From positions 101,401,001 to 101,465,000 of the forward strand of contig CM074856.1 of the NCBI GenBank assembly GCA_037501455.1: 64,000 nt of DNA, read 5' to 3'. The stretch's first letter is position 1. Every line of letters starts with the position of its first letter. The translations under genes were made by a program, and so were the position numbers. Below the pieces are notes generated by a model. That model saw only the letters and a list, made by a program, of their open reading frames with translations. It was not told the DNA's origin and did not search any database. Source of the stretch: Lantana camara (lineage: Eukaryota; Streptophyta; Magnoliopsida; Lamiales; Verbenaceae). Shown one piece after another: positions 11,150 through 22,919 of this stretch.

Positions 11150-13120
11150 TTATGTGAAACATCCAGTTGGTATAATGATACAAAGAGAACTGAATTCCCT
11201 GATAGTAAGGAAAATGTGATATCTCCTACCACTAATCGAGAAGTTATTTGGAAAGCTACGAGGTTCCCGATTACGGTTCAAGTTGGATTTGAATAAGGGT
11301 AGCGTTTCCCAAATCGGAGGACAAAGAAGGATGATCCAGAACCGTTTTCCATACAGAACTAAGGGCACTCCAATTTCACAAAGATATCGCGGCATTGACT
11401 ATTATATCTACAATAATTGAGAATGTGTTGGATTTCCAGAGGGTATCCTAACAAGTTATCTTGAGCTTCGTTGGCAACATCCTGGTGTACTTAATGGCTA
11501 AAGATGCATGATTCATATGACAACTAGTATTGGGCACTTCACTGGAGCACAAGTTAACTATTAAGTTCAATGAATACAATTTTAGGTAGAAAAGAGAAAC
11601 ACTCTTTGATCCTATCACTTCTGGCTCAAGAAGTTGCAGATAAACCTTCAAGGATAGAAACAGTGATGGATTTGATATTATCACGGAATACATCTAAAGT
11701 AAAGGCTTCTTTCCAGATGGAATATTATAAAGTGTCTCTAAAGGAATTAAGTAAAGATCGGCTTGTGTACCCATAACAACCTTGTTGAGAAAGTAAAAAG
11801 GACCTCCTTGCTTTAGTAATGGACACTTTGCTGGGTTACAAGCCATAAGCCAAGTTCAGATAATGCAAATTTTGGCTGGAGAAAGAGTCACAATTCTCAG
11901 GCGTATCGCAACTGTTTTGGTATAAGTGTGGATCTCTCAAAATTCGAAACAATTGTGAAGTGGAAACCGTCAAGGAATTTCCTTGGAGGAACGGAGGTTA
12001 TACAACCTATACAGATGCGTCAAGAGAAGGAGAGATAGTGTTTTGACGCGATATGGAGAAATAACAGTGCATACTTTACGAAAGCTTAAACCACAAGAGA
12101 TCAATTACCTTACATATGAATTGGAGTTACCAGGAATGGTTTTCGCTCTTATCAAGTGGAAGCATTACCTTTATTGGGTTATATCTCAAGTTTTCACAAA
12201 TCGAAAGAATTTATTCTATCTGTTCCTCAGGTGGACTATGACTGTATAATTTGGTACCATCTTAAGAAGCTAATGTGGTAGCTGATGCGCTAGGTCGGAA
12301 AGTTAGGCTAGCTACCCCGATATATTATCACCACTGAAATAAGAAGGGATGAAAGCATAATGTAATGATGAGTGGATCAAGACATGTTCACCGTTTCAAA
12401 GGAAAGGATGACGAGACCGAAGTCTAGAGTTAGTGAAGATGGGATTTTGAGGTGTAAAGGCAGAGTTGGTGTGCCTTCAGTAATTCAAGAAGAAGAATAA
12501 GATGAGGCATACAAGACATAATATACGATACATCTTGGAAGGACAAAAATGCATTAGGATCTCACAAAACACCTCTGAGGGAATGGAATGGAAAGAGACG
12601 TAGCGGAAAATATCAACAAATGCTCAGCTTCTCAAGAGGATAAAGCAAAATACCTAAAGCCAGGCGAAAAGTTATAAACCCAGCCAACCCATACTTGGAG
12701 ATAGATCAAATAATTATGGGCTTCCTCACCAGTTTACCGTAAGACAGAGGAGGACAGAACAGTATATGGGTCATAATCTACAGATTGATTAAATCGGCAC
12801 ATTCTTATCAGTTAAGATAGCGAATAAGGATAACTCTTTGGCAAAACGGTATCAAGAGGAGATTGTGGGATCTCATGGATCACCGGCTAATATAGTGGCT
12901 GATAGAGATCCAAAGTTTACATCATAATTTCGGCAGAATATTCCAGAGTTATGGGAAGAAAGTTAGACTTCATCATAACAGCCCATCCTCGGACATATGG
13001 ATAGTCACTGGGGATGATAAAGAGTCTAAAGAACATGATGAAGGCATGTACATTAGATGTCGGGTACTTTGCTAAGTCGTCCTAAATTTTGGTAATGAAG
13101 GAAGTACCGTGAGGATCAAG
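11150..13120 (+). pseudogene. Decayed gypsy pol, copy 2
   Basis: This is the second copy of the pol remnant at 3746-5720, with the same RT (FVGN replacing the catalytic box, 11467-11493), RNase H and integrase traces. About ten single-base differences separate the two copies across the internal region, for example one base lost in GTTCCGTCAGG near 12224. The shared stops and lost catalytic residues show that decay came before duplication. Confidence 0.85.
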
Positions 13121-14240
13121 CTCAACCGATGGTTTAATCTAGATAAAGATTTTTGGAAATAAACTTACTTGGTTGGAGATATTGGAAAAATCTCCTAATA
13201 AAGATCCTGAGGAAAGAACACGATATTTGGAAAGTAAGGTAGGAACCGAAGAAAAGATACAGGAACATCACCCGAAGTTGTCCCTGGACCGGTTGTGGAA
13301 TCTGAGGACAGATTCCTTTTAAGGGGGAAAGATTGTAACAGCCCGTATCAGGACCTAGCTGGAAACAGTAAATCAAAGAGGATAAGAATGCGTTTATATA
13401 CCTTGGTTCACCTTTACAAATGTTCATGCATTGCATTCTTATGTGACCAATGTGCATTCATTAGTCGTACGGTGTTTTAAGGGGGATTTCCTTACCACGA
13501 ACCAAATTTACTATTCATTTCCCGAGCCTACCTTGTCTTAGCATCTCATTGGAACCGTAGAGGTTCATAACTCGTGTTTCCCAGTCATATGAACATGTTT
13601 TCCAAGCTTCGAAATCCTTTCTTGATCATTAGGGGTATTTTGGGAAATTTTGTTAAAAGTACTATTCATTTTCCGAACCAGCACTGTGCCATTTTATGCG
13701 AGAGACCTCAAAGAACCTATACCTATCTTCTTAGAATATTTCAACTCTCTTTTCAATGCTTTGAGGTTTCGTTTATGTGTCCAGAGCAATTTAAGAATTT
13801 ATTTTCAAATAAAAATTTCCGTCGGTAAGAAATATTTCCTTCGTTAGAATGATTTAGCCCTTGAGATCATCACCATAACGTTCCTCGATTTTTTCTACAT
13901 TTTTGGAAATCCTTTTGGACCTTCATATCTTATCCTAGTATTTATTTCATAATTTAATTAATTTTTGAAATTCAAAAAAATCAAATCTTCCGAAGCTTAT
14001 AACTTTTAAACCGTACGTCCGATTTTGACCCGTGAGTAACCGTTTCGAAGCTAATTTTATTTCCTAGCTCTTGGGCACTTTTCCAACATCAAAAATACGA
14101 AGGAGAAAGGTGGAATTACCAGAATACCCCTGCTGTGACAATTATGTAAAGAAGGAAACCTATTTTTGGAAATTTCACAAAATACCCCACCTTAAGCCCC
14201 TAAAATAAATATTATTTGCACTCTAGTCCTTCCCTACAAC

Positions 14241-14248
14241 TATAAATA
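14241..14248 (+). promoter_or_regulatory. TATA box of array LTR copy 3
   Basis: TATAAATA in the same context as 6838-6845. Confidence 0.65.
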
Positions 14249-14789
14249 AGTGGGTTGGGGTCTCATTTCTCCCCTTACACCAGCCATAATACACGGCTCC
14301 CCCCACTAGCTTAAGGTTAGTTTTCTTATTTTTTTTATGTTTTAATTAGTTTAATTTATGTTTTATTTTATGTTTTAATTTATTTATTAATTATGCTAGG
14401 TTTAGGATTTAATTTATGTTTTATTTTATGCATGAAATATGTGATTTAATTTATGTTTTAAATATTCATGAATTTATGAATTATGTTTCTTATAGTATAG
14501 TTTATTATGAAATGTGTTACATAATTTAATTATGTTACAATTTAATTATGTGACAATTATTATGACATGTTACATGTTACATTTTATTTATTTTATGATC
14601 ATACTTAGGTAATTTAATTTGTTACCTAATTTAATTAAATGTTACATGTTATTTAATATTACATAATTAAAGTATAACCTATAGTTTAACATGTTACATG
14701 TTTAATTAATTGTTACATATTTATACTTGACCAATTGATATATGTTATGGTATACATGTATAATATACGTATACGTATTTGATTCCAAC

Positions 14790-15053
14790 ATGTATAAATA
14801 CGTGTATACTTTCGTATAAATACTATGTGTATTTCCATAACAAATACGTATGTACTTTTGTATAAATACCGTATGTATTCTAGTATAAATACCGCATGTA
14901 TTCTTGTATAAATACTGTATGTACCCTGTATAAATACGGTAGGTATCCCCGTATAAATACCGTATACATACAGTATAAATACCGTACATATACGATATAA
15001 ATACACGTATACATACAGTATAAGTACCGTATACATACAGTATATATACCGTA
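14790..15053 (+). repeat. ~23-bp minisatellite in LTR copy 3
   Basis: Same repeat as at 7387-7650, with essentially the same unit order. Confidence 0.88.
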
Positions 15054-15070
15054 TACTTGAATAGTGACCT

Positions 15071-15127
15071 TTGACCCTTGACCTTTGACTTTGACCATTG
15101 ACTTTGACCTTGACCAAGAATTTTGAC
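15071..15127 (+). promoter_or_regulatory. TTGAC (W-box core) array, LTR copy 3
   Basis: Eight TTGAC cores in 57 bp, identical to the other two copies. Confidence 0.55.
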
Positions 15128-17193
15128 TTTTAACCTAAATGATCGTTTTAAATAGACGAATTCAACGGTCAAAGCCTTTTTCAAAAATTCTCAAAAACAG
15201 GGGATCAAAGTAGGTTTCAAAGTTCACATTTCTTTTCTAAATGAGATTGTTTTAAGACCCTAAGAATATATACCCTTGAGTTCTTGACACGAGCTTTCAA
15301 CTGAGACTAATCGTTTACTTGAATCCTTTCTTCGAAAAGATTATTCCTTGTTTAAGTGTTCCGCATTCTTATTGATCTTATACTTCAATACTTGGATATC
15401 CTTACCCAATCATGAATCATTAATATAGTTTGGAACTTAGTTCTTTAAGGTTCATGTCTATGATAATAAATTGATTAAAGATTGTTTGATTTATATTGAT
15501 CTATTAACTCAAGATTAAGGATAACTCGCAATCAATGTTCCATTCTTAGTTAAATGATTCTCCTGCATTAAATGGTATTACTCTAGACAGGGTTCATGTC
15601 TATGAACAGGGTACTACGTTACATGAATCCTATTATGCCTTCATGCTTTGATGGTTATTGAATAATTATCATGAAATCTCGCCACATGATATGATATACT
15701 TTGATAACGCTTTGTCCTGTACATGTGATATCGTTATGTGTTATTGAATGTCTTAAGGTCGTCCCTACTTGCTTATGTGACTATATGGTTTTTTGATAGA
15801 AACTTAATCATTCACCACTCACAGGTGAAGTCCGGATTTACTGTGGCTCTGGTATTATTGCATAATACCGTATCTGTAGGTGAGGTTTAAACTATTTCAA
15901 CTGGAACCATGAATATTCCTTCGTTTTCAAATGATTTCAAAATCAACGCCTTCGGGTGCAAAGATTCCTATCTTTCAAGTTAACGTTTTCCCGTTTGGGA
16001 CAATGCTTCGAGTTTAAAGTCAATGATCCCTGATATACGTTCTGTTCACTGTTATACTGCTTTGATTAAAGGTTCAGTCTTCTGAACTCTGTGTGCTTAT
16101 GCACTTTTGATATTCTGAAAGCAAGCTTTGGAAATTTTGCTATGTTGGGCCCTGGCGGTATGGTTAAGTAGTAGACCGGGAGACGTGCGCCAATGGCTAC
16201 TATGAGACTGGCCGCCGTAATGACCTTGGTGATGGTTTAATCGGAGGTTGGTTACTCCACATCGAAGGTCGGGAGAGGTGGTAAATTCCTCCCGTTTTGC
16301 ACGTCACCGCGGGGTAGCTCCCTGGGCGCGACAATAAGGGGAGAAGGGGTGGTGCATGTGATTATGGGTGTTGGGATCCTAATGGATCTCGATACCAACT
16401 TTGTAAATGTTTTTGAGGAGTAAAGGATGGATATGGCCTAGCTTGCGGGCAACTTTGGTTTTAAAGTCTGGTTCATACTTTTGGAAAATATCCCGTACCC
16501 TGTTCCCCGTTTATAAAGTATATATGAACCAGAACCTCTGATGTGTGTGCATGTGTGTGCTTGCTTGGAAATCTCGTTTCAAAGTAATATTTTGGAATAC
16601 GATTCTGAAATAAAGATTCCGAAATTCAGTTTTAAAGTAGAGCTTCGAAGTAAATCCTTTTCTGATAACCTAAAGTTTAAGTACTTATATTGTTTCAAAA
16701 GTCATGCCTCACTTAGTCCTTTTGACTAATACCTCCACCCCGTTTTCTGACCTCATGGTTTCAGGTTCAGTGATTGCTTGTTGGCTGGTATCTTGAAGTA
16801 TAGGAAATCTTTTGTTGTGCTCTTGTGGCCAGGTTCTTTTGAACCATCTTGGTCTCCACCCTCTTGATGATAATGTAGCATTCGATTAGGTACTTATCGA
16901 TCTAGCCTCCGGTGTCCTTTGTTACTTGTTATATTTCCCTTGACACTCTATCGAAATATCTCTTTCAATACTCAATTTCCTGTATAGTCCTTGTACTTGG
17001 CTACTAGCCTCTTTTGTCTCCTGATTTATGTTTTGAAAGTTTTAAATTGCTCATATTTCCGCTACAATGTTCCCTTCTAGTACTCTGATCCTGTATTGTT
17101 TTGTCCGTTCGCCGACGCGCTTCTTGGGGCTAGGTCTCCTAGCCACTTGAGAGGTACGACGGTGCGGGGTTGTGGCCCCTTCGGGGTGCTACA

Positions 17194-17278
17194 GAAGACA
17201 AGATGAAACGGTTCCATCCAGAGCCATTTCCTTCAGATCAGTGAATCTGGGGACCAGATTCTTCTAAGGGGGGAGGAT
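17194..17278 (+). mobile_element. 3' end of another gypsy internal region with its polypurine tract
   Basis: The 85 bp between the array and the next LTR end in CTAAGGGGGGAGGAT, a polypurine tract followed at once by an LTR start (TGTAACGCCCC). The array therefore inserted just upstream of this element's 3' LTR. The rest of the host element lies left of the window. Confidence 0.75.
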
Positions 17279-18231
17279 TGTAACGCCCCAGTTTTTTCGG
17301 CTTTCAGGTAAGCACGCCACGTATGAGTTTTTGAGAGTTAGGATTTAATTTAAATTGTTCACTTATTAAATACTACATTTCATGATAATTTTATAAAATT
17401 CTAGTTTAAGTGTTTATATGAAATTCATATCAATTTGAGAATTATTGCATAAATTGAATTCGATTGATACGTGAATTAAGAGCCGAACGTGACTCAGGTG
17501 ATTACATGGCCTTAATTGCTTATTTTTCCATAACGTGAGGACTTGATTGCATGAAAACTTCTTTGGACCAAATGGATCATCTCTTCCAAGTTTATCCTCA
17601 TTTGCATGACTTATTAATTGGAGGGACTTAATTGCAAATTTTGGCCATTCATCTCTTTACTTAGATGAATTCACGTAATATTTCTTCTCATTCATACAAG
17701 ACATACACATACACACACACTTCACTTCCCTCACTCACGATCAAAGCTATTGGAGAAGGAGAAAAGGGATTTCATCATTTTGAAGCTAATTTTCCGAAAA
17801 TCATTGAACTTTGAAGCTTAATCATGATCTCACTCCATCTCTTTTCTTCTCTTTTTCATTCAAGGTATTTATGAGCTATTTCTATGAATTCTTGAATTGA
17901 ATATATGAAGCTAGGGTTTATGAATTCAATAGATGATATGATTATTAGATGTTGGAGACATCAATACATGCTTTTAACTTGAATTTATGCTTGAATTCTT
18001 GGAATTTATAGAGTTACTTGATGAGTTGATATATGGGTTTGGTTTGATAAATATTGATGATCAATGCATGATATGAGTATATGTGTTAGATTTTATTGTG
18101 CTTTAAGTATGTATAAATGTTTCTTCAAGTTTTGATTGCATTTGATGATTGAAAATTGGTGTTTTGGTTGGATTTTGGTGTTGTCCGAGAGCTCCCCTGT
18201 TTTCTGCCCTGTTTTGCATCTTCTGCATAAA

Positions 18232-18455
18232 GGGAACGACCCTTCCCGTCCCTGTTCATTTCTGGGAACGCCATTCCCACCCGTTTGAATAACCTGACAC
18301 GACATTGGAAATGGCCCTTCCCAGTTTTGGCCTATGGCCGGAACGGCCGTTCCCAACCCCCCAAAATGGCAAATCTTTACAAACACGCCGGATCAATTCG
18401 GGGAGCCGGGAACGGCCCTTTCCATTTCATGTTAAAACCCAGAACGACCGTTCCC
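18232..18455 (+). repeat. Cluster of six GGGAACG...CGTTCCC stem-loops
   Basis: Six imperfect palindromes start at 18232, 18264, 18307, 18340, 18408 and 18441. The fourth, GGAACGGCCGTTCC (18340-18353), is perfect. Others pair GGGAA with TTCCC around 5-6 central bases. Most starts are separated by about 32-33 or 43 bp. The cluster follows a TTTTCTGCCCTGTTTTGCA context seen in other LTRs of this window. Confidence 0.8.
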
Positions 18456-18649
18456 ATGCTCCAGGGGATTTTTGATGATTTTCTGCTTAAGCTTTACTTT
18501 TCCAAATCCGTTTCTAAGCCCCTAAATGTCGATACATGTTATTATATACTCATTTTATACATGAAAATGACCATGACATTCCATAATTGCCAATGCACGA
18601 TACATTACTTCATGATTTCGCCGTTCGTCCTAATTGGTTCATTTAAGTT

Positions 18650-18654
18650 GTGTC
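18650..18654. repeat. Target duplication GTGTC, left copy
   Basis: GTGTC precedes the minus-strand solo LTR start TGTAGCACCCC. The right copy is 31429-31433. Confidence 0.9.
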
Positions 18655-19031
18655 TGTAGCACCCCGGAACACCGAGATGCCACACCCCCGCACTATAGCT
18701 CAGTCCACATACGAAATGGATAATCCGTACATGGACTAAGACTATAGCGAACAGGTGATAATAAAAAAATAACACTCTAGCTAGGCGGGACTAACCCTCA
18801 TACCAATCAATCAACTCAGAGCAATAAAAGCGAAAACAATAATTCAATCATTACTTATAGGTACCAATATACATATCAATACAATATCATACCACTTATC
18901 AACCAAAGCAAAAGGCATAAGTATCAATAAGGTACATGCCAAAGTAAAATGACAATGCTAGACCCAATGCGATAAAACTTGACTCGACCCCGCCTAGCAC
19001 AGAACCTGCAAAAACTGAAAAGTTGAGGTGT

Positions 19032-19048
19032 CAGTCCAACAGGGACTG
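19032..19048 (-). other. Conserved CAGTCC/GGACTG hairpin
   Basis: CAGTCC, loop AACAG, GGACTG. This is one instance of a hairpin found near the 3' end of most LTRs in the window. Confidence 0.6.
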
Positions 19049-20311
19049 AGCGAGGGGTTTATAAATAAATATTAGCGCAATTACCATGCAAGCCATAATC
19101 TCGGGTAAGGGTTTATAAAAGAGAAGCAATATAAGTTCAATAATAAAGGAGAACTCGCCCGAGATTACAACTAATCAATTTAACAATACAATCAATTCAA
19201 TTCAATTCAATTCAATCAGTGGCCCGGCGAGTGAGGGCAAATCTCCAACCTTTCTCCGACAGTGTATAATAATTCAGTTGTAATTAATTAAGTGATCAAG
19301 CAATACAAATTAGTGCACAATTAGCAATTTTCGTCCATCCTTCTTCCTCTAGGTGATGGGGGATTGCAAGGCCCCGCCATCCAATCTCATTGAGCATTGG
19401 GTTCATGAGTCCCTATGCCCGGAACTCCTTTTCCCACTAATCTCCTAGTGGGTTCAGGGGGCATCCCAAGGTTTGTGAGGATAGTGCAAGAGTTACCCGT
19501 CAGCCCTTGCATCCTCGGTTGGCTCAATACACTACCCTCGGGCCCAATGTGAACTTGTTTTAGTCGCCAAAACAATCAATCAATCAATCAATCAATTCAA
19601 TGGAATCAGTTGAAAATCAATAGAGTTTAGAAAACTATAGATATATAGATACATTTTGGCTTAAATCATCACAAAGGGTTATATGGGTTCAATATATCTA
19701 GAAATTAAACCTCACCTATGCCGAAAATACCACAAGGACACAATTATAAAGCTTGCTTCTCGCCAACCGGAAGGAAATCTGTGTAGCAAGGATAAAGGTG
19801 TGTGAGACACGACTCACATGAACCATTTACGACGCACGGCAAGATCATGATCCATATGTCTTGCAATAATAATTAAGAAATGTCAAATAAGATCATAACT
19901 ATCAATAAATCAAGTATATAACTCATATAAGTCACATACGGGAACCAAGGAAGTGAAAGGAATGCAATAGGAGAGGTTTTGGTGAAGTTTGGTAAAAACG
20001 GACAATTTTAGGAAACTGGAATATCTTTAATTCTAGAAGTGGGAATTGAGTTTTTATTATTGGATATGAAACTAGACACAAAGATCTTTCCAAGGATATA
20101 TGGCTCGTTTTCTAGTTCAAAGTGAGGAGAAAATGGCATAAGCTTAAAGTTAAGCTAATGCAGTTTGTCGGGAAAAAGGCGACACCTAAAAGAATTGATT
20201 ATATCTCACAAATGGAAAAATATATTGAGATGATTCTAATTGGAGTTTGTTCTAGACTTCAAGAGGTTTCCAATGGTTCAAAAATCAGGTCATTTGGAGT
20301 TCGGATGAGGG

Positions 20312-20476
20312 AGAAACGCCCATTTGAAAATTGGTCTGAAAGCTGTAATAGTGCCAAACTGGCGTTTGGAAAAACAACTAGAAGACCAAACGGGCGTTTA
20401 GGAAGCCTCTGGACGAAAATCTGGGTAGTGAAACGGGTGTTTGGGATTTGAACTAAGGGGCCAAACGGGCGTTTGG
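20312..20476 (-). repeat. Cluster of five CCAAACG...CGTTTGG stem-loops
   Basis: Units start at 20312, 20354, 20386, 20429 and 20461. CCAAACTGGCGTTTGG (20354) has perfect 6-bp arms and CCAAACGGGCGTTTGG (20461) perfect 7-bp arms. Spacings are 42, 32, 43 and 32 bp, close to those of the cluster at 18232-18455, although the arm sequence is different. Confidence 0.82.
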
Positions 20477-20968
20477 GAAGCCGCTGGGCGAGAAATAACA
20501 GGAGAAAACAGGGGTTTCGCGGGAAAAAGGCTCCCAAGCGAAATATGCACCAAATCAATGCAAGAAAACAACCTAAAACTAAGATATAACATATATAGGA
20601 TCATATGTATCAATTAAACATCATATAATCCAAGAAAACATGCATCCAATCATCAAGACTCAATCAACAAAACCCTATACAATCTCATGATACCAACTTC
20701 TCATTTTCTTCAAGAATTTATGTAAGCTTTGAAGTTTAAAGACCCTAATCATGCTCCTAATCACTTAAAACCAAGAAAGCATATCATATTCATCAAACCC
20801 TACTCAATCAACATTTCAAGACTTTATCAAAAACCCCATTTATACCTTCAAATAGAAGAAAGAAAGGATGACAGGATGATATGGTGATGATGCTCCAATT
20901 TATGCAACTATCCTCCTTGAATATAGCTTGAAAATGATGAAATCTTGTTCTTCTCTTCCCTTGGTGTA

Positions 20969-20973
20969 TAAAC
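20969..20973. repeat. Target duplication TAAAC of the copia element, left copy
   Basis: TAAAC immediately precedes the 5' LTR. The right copy is 31045-31049. Confidence 0.95.
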
Positions 20974-22104
20974 TGTTAGGAATAGTGCCCTAGAAAGCCG
21001 ATTGTATATCCGCTTTGTGCTTTTCCTTATTGTAATCACAGACAATCTTTGAGTGAAATAACGAATTGAGGCAACACTTCTTTATATGCTCTTGTTTGGT
21101 ATGCGTTTACTTTATCTATGCATGTATAAGAACTCCCCTAATCCTGATGACTTTAGGACTCTACCATTTAGGTGAAATGGTTCATGAAACGAGCCCTATA
21201 TCACATAAGTTATGATTAGTAAAATACTCCAAGCCGATGAGTCCTACAGATAGTGGGAGTGTCAACCTGACTCCTCTAAGGCTTGCTTGTGGGATCATGC
21301 CCTTAAGAAGGACCACCTTGTTTCATGGAGGTGCAAAGTGTATAGTTGATACGTGCGTGATATATGAGGGTGCTTACTTTAATAAGTAAGTTCACTGAGG
21401 TACCCCGTGTGAGAACATTCCTAAATGGGAAAGGAAGTTTCTATTTCAGGAAATGGAAACTTCCAGATTAGGAAATATCTCACGAGTCATTGATGTGATT
21501 AATTGATCCTTAAGACTTGAGGTTCCTTGTCACTTTATGAGTTAACTCTGTAGTCTTAGATATAAGTTTTAAAGGGTGTCGCCTTAGACAACTGATTCAA
21601 GGCTTATGATGGGGCTGCACAAGTGATTCATGAAAGTGAATGAGAATCAAGAAAGGACCTGCACTTGCATTTGCAAGGTGATCTCTTATTGTGTAAGTCA
21701 TTCATATGCCATATGGAGTCCTTGGCCAAGGCCGTAGATCAAGACATCAAGAAAAGGGTTTCTTGGATTGAGATCAAATGGATATGAAATGCACTTAGCT
21801 TTAAGACCGGATTATTAGGGTTCTGATTATTCCCTTACCCTAGATCTTGGTTGAGAGATAGTAAGTAGGAGGATTATATCTAACATTACTCAATGACTTA
21901 AAGGTTCTGTCGAATCCGAACATTCCAATTCAGCTAGGGGTTAAAACACCTGTTGCTAGACTATGGTCGTTTAATCTGTGGACTGATTAATTAATTAGGG
22001 TCACTGCTAATTGAATTGAGAACCTAGAGGGTCACACACAACAACTTGGTTACATGAGTTGAAGCTTTAAAATGATTAAACGAGTTAATCGGGCCAAAGG
22101 GTTC

Positions 22105-22167
22105 CACACGTGTGAAACCACACGTGTGGGTTACGTGCGTGACACGTGTCCTTCATGGACACGTGTG
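22105..22167 (+). promoter_or_regulatory. ACGTG (G-box/ABRE core) palindrome cluster in copia U3
   Basis: Within 63 bp lie CACACGTGTG (22105), CCACACGTGTGG (22118), TACGTGC (22132), GACACGTGTC (22141) and GACACGTGTG (22158). ACGTG is the core bound by plant bZIP and bHLH factors (G-box, ABA-response element). The cluster sits about 350 bp upstream of the TATA box, a plausible enhancer position. The 3' LTR copy is at 30245-30307. Confidence 0.6.
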
Positions 22168-22508
22168 CATGTGCGTGGATATTTATTTGGAGATTAAATA
22201 ATTAATGTGTTAATTATTTAATAGACTTTGGTTTAATTTTGAATTAAAAAGAAAGTCTAATTTTGGAGAAAAATTAAACTAGTTAATTAATTATGAATTA
22301 ATTAATTAGATAAAATTAGTTATTTATTTTAAATAAATAAAGTATAAAATTATCCAAAAATAGTTTGGATATTTTTAGCTCTCTTAATGTTGATTTGAAT
22401 TAGAATTCAAAGTCAAAGTTGGAAAATACTTGATGATCAAGTAATAGGAGAGAGAGGGACCAAATCCTTGCCCAATAAGGATTGGGTTCGGCCGTCCCTC
22501 TCCCTTAC

Positions 22509-22518
22509 CTATATATAG
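22509..22518 (+). promoter_or_regulatory. TATA box of copia 5' LTR
   Basis: CTATATATAG sits in a CTTACCTATATATAGGGGAG context typical of plant LTR promoters. It recurs at 30649-30658 in the 3' LTR. Confidence 0.7.
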
Positions 22519-22906
22519 GGGAGCTCATGCTCCCCTTTAGAGCTAATTGGCAATTCTTTTGGTTCATGTGTTGAACACCTTCCCTTCTCCAAGATAAACG
22601 AAGCCCTAGGTTAAGCCTAAACACTAACTAGAGAACTAACATCCTTACTAGTTAGATTGTGATCAAGTTGGTGGACTATCTCTAGAGAGCGTCAAGTTAG
22701 AAGTTTGAAGATTCGAGCTTTACCAAGGAGAGGGGATCAAGCCGCGAGAAGAGCATTCTTGGGTGGCTTGAAACGCTTCAAGAAAGAATATAAGAAAAGT
22801 AAGTTTCTTATCTTTATGAATTTGGATACACGATTGCGAGTCTTAGATCCTTTTGTTGGAAATTTTTTAAATTTTCGCTGCTTTCTGATTCGTGTTTTCC
22901 AACAAG

Positions 22907-22919
22907 TGGTATCAGAGCC
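22907..22919 (+). other. Copia primer-binding site
   Basis: TGGTATCAGAGCC starts two bases after the LTR end and matches the initiator-tRNA-Met site exactly. Confidence 0.93.

Larger units (their letters stand above)
1..17193 (+). mobile_element. Tandem array of a dead Ty3/gypsy-type LTR element (LTR-int-LTR-int-LTR)
   Basis: Three LTRs and two internal regions alternate with a period of 7403-7404 bp: LTR ends fall at 2385, 9789 and 17193, and LTR starts at 5931 and 13334. Neighbouring units share one LTR, and no target duplication or foreign DNA lies between them. Each LTR begins TGTAACAGCCC and ends GGGTGCTACA, has a polypurine tract before it and, for the first two, a primer site after it. 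Order and orientation place the element on the + strand. Both internal regions carry the same inactivating lesions, so I infer that an already dead element was duplicated, most simply by unequal recombination between LTRs. The left edge is outside the window. Confidence 0.93.
13334..17193 (+). mobile_element. Array LTR copy 3 (3860 bp, right end of array)
   Basis: It starts TGTAACAGCCC after a polypurine tract at 13321-13333 and ends GGGTGCTACA. It carries a TATA box at 14241-14248, the minisatellite at ~14790-15053 and the TTGAC array at 15071-15127. It is not followed by a primer site; the next bases belong to another element, so this is the outer 3' LTR of the array. Confidence 0.92.
17279..18654 (+). 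mobile_element. Gypsy 3' LTR, first segment (split by nested insertions)
   Basis: It starts TGTAACGCCCC and runs to the target duplication GTGTC at 18650-18654, where a minus-strand solo LTR is inserted. It continues at 31434-32612, giving an original LTR of about 2555 bp. It contains the stem-loop cluster at 18232-18455. No gene is seen. Confidence 0.88.
18655..20973 (-). mobile_element. Solo gypsy LTR on minus strand, first segment
   Basis: It starts TGTAGCACCCC, the reverse complement of an LTR 3' end, and is interrupted at 20973 by the copia element. It resumes at 31050-31428, ending GGGGATTTACA. Joined length is about 2698 bp, and GTGTC target duplications flank it. No internal region is present, so it is a solo LTR. 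Its 3' part (e.g. the CCTCGGTTGGCTCAATACAC area near 19512) matches the LTR it sits in, so two related LTRs lie in opposite orientation. Confidence 0.9.
20974..22904 (+). mobile_element. Copia 5' LTR
   Basis: 1931 bp, the same length as the 3' LTR. It carries an ACGTG cluster at 22105-22167 and a TATA box at 22509-22518. Short open frames here are accidental. Confidence 0.95.

Noticed and set aside
18232..18455. CRISPR-like array of short repeats and spacers
   Set aside because: The repeats are 14-16-nt imperfect palindromes of varying length in plant LTR DNA with no cas genes.
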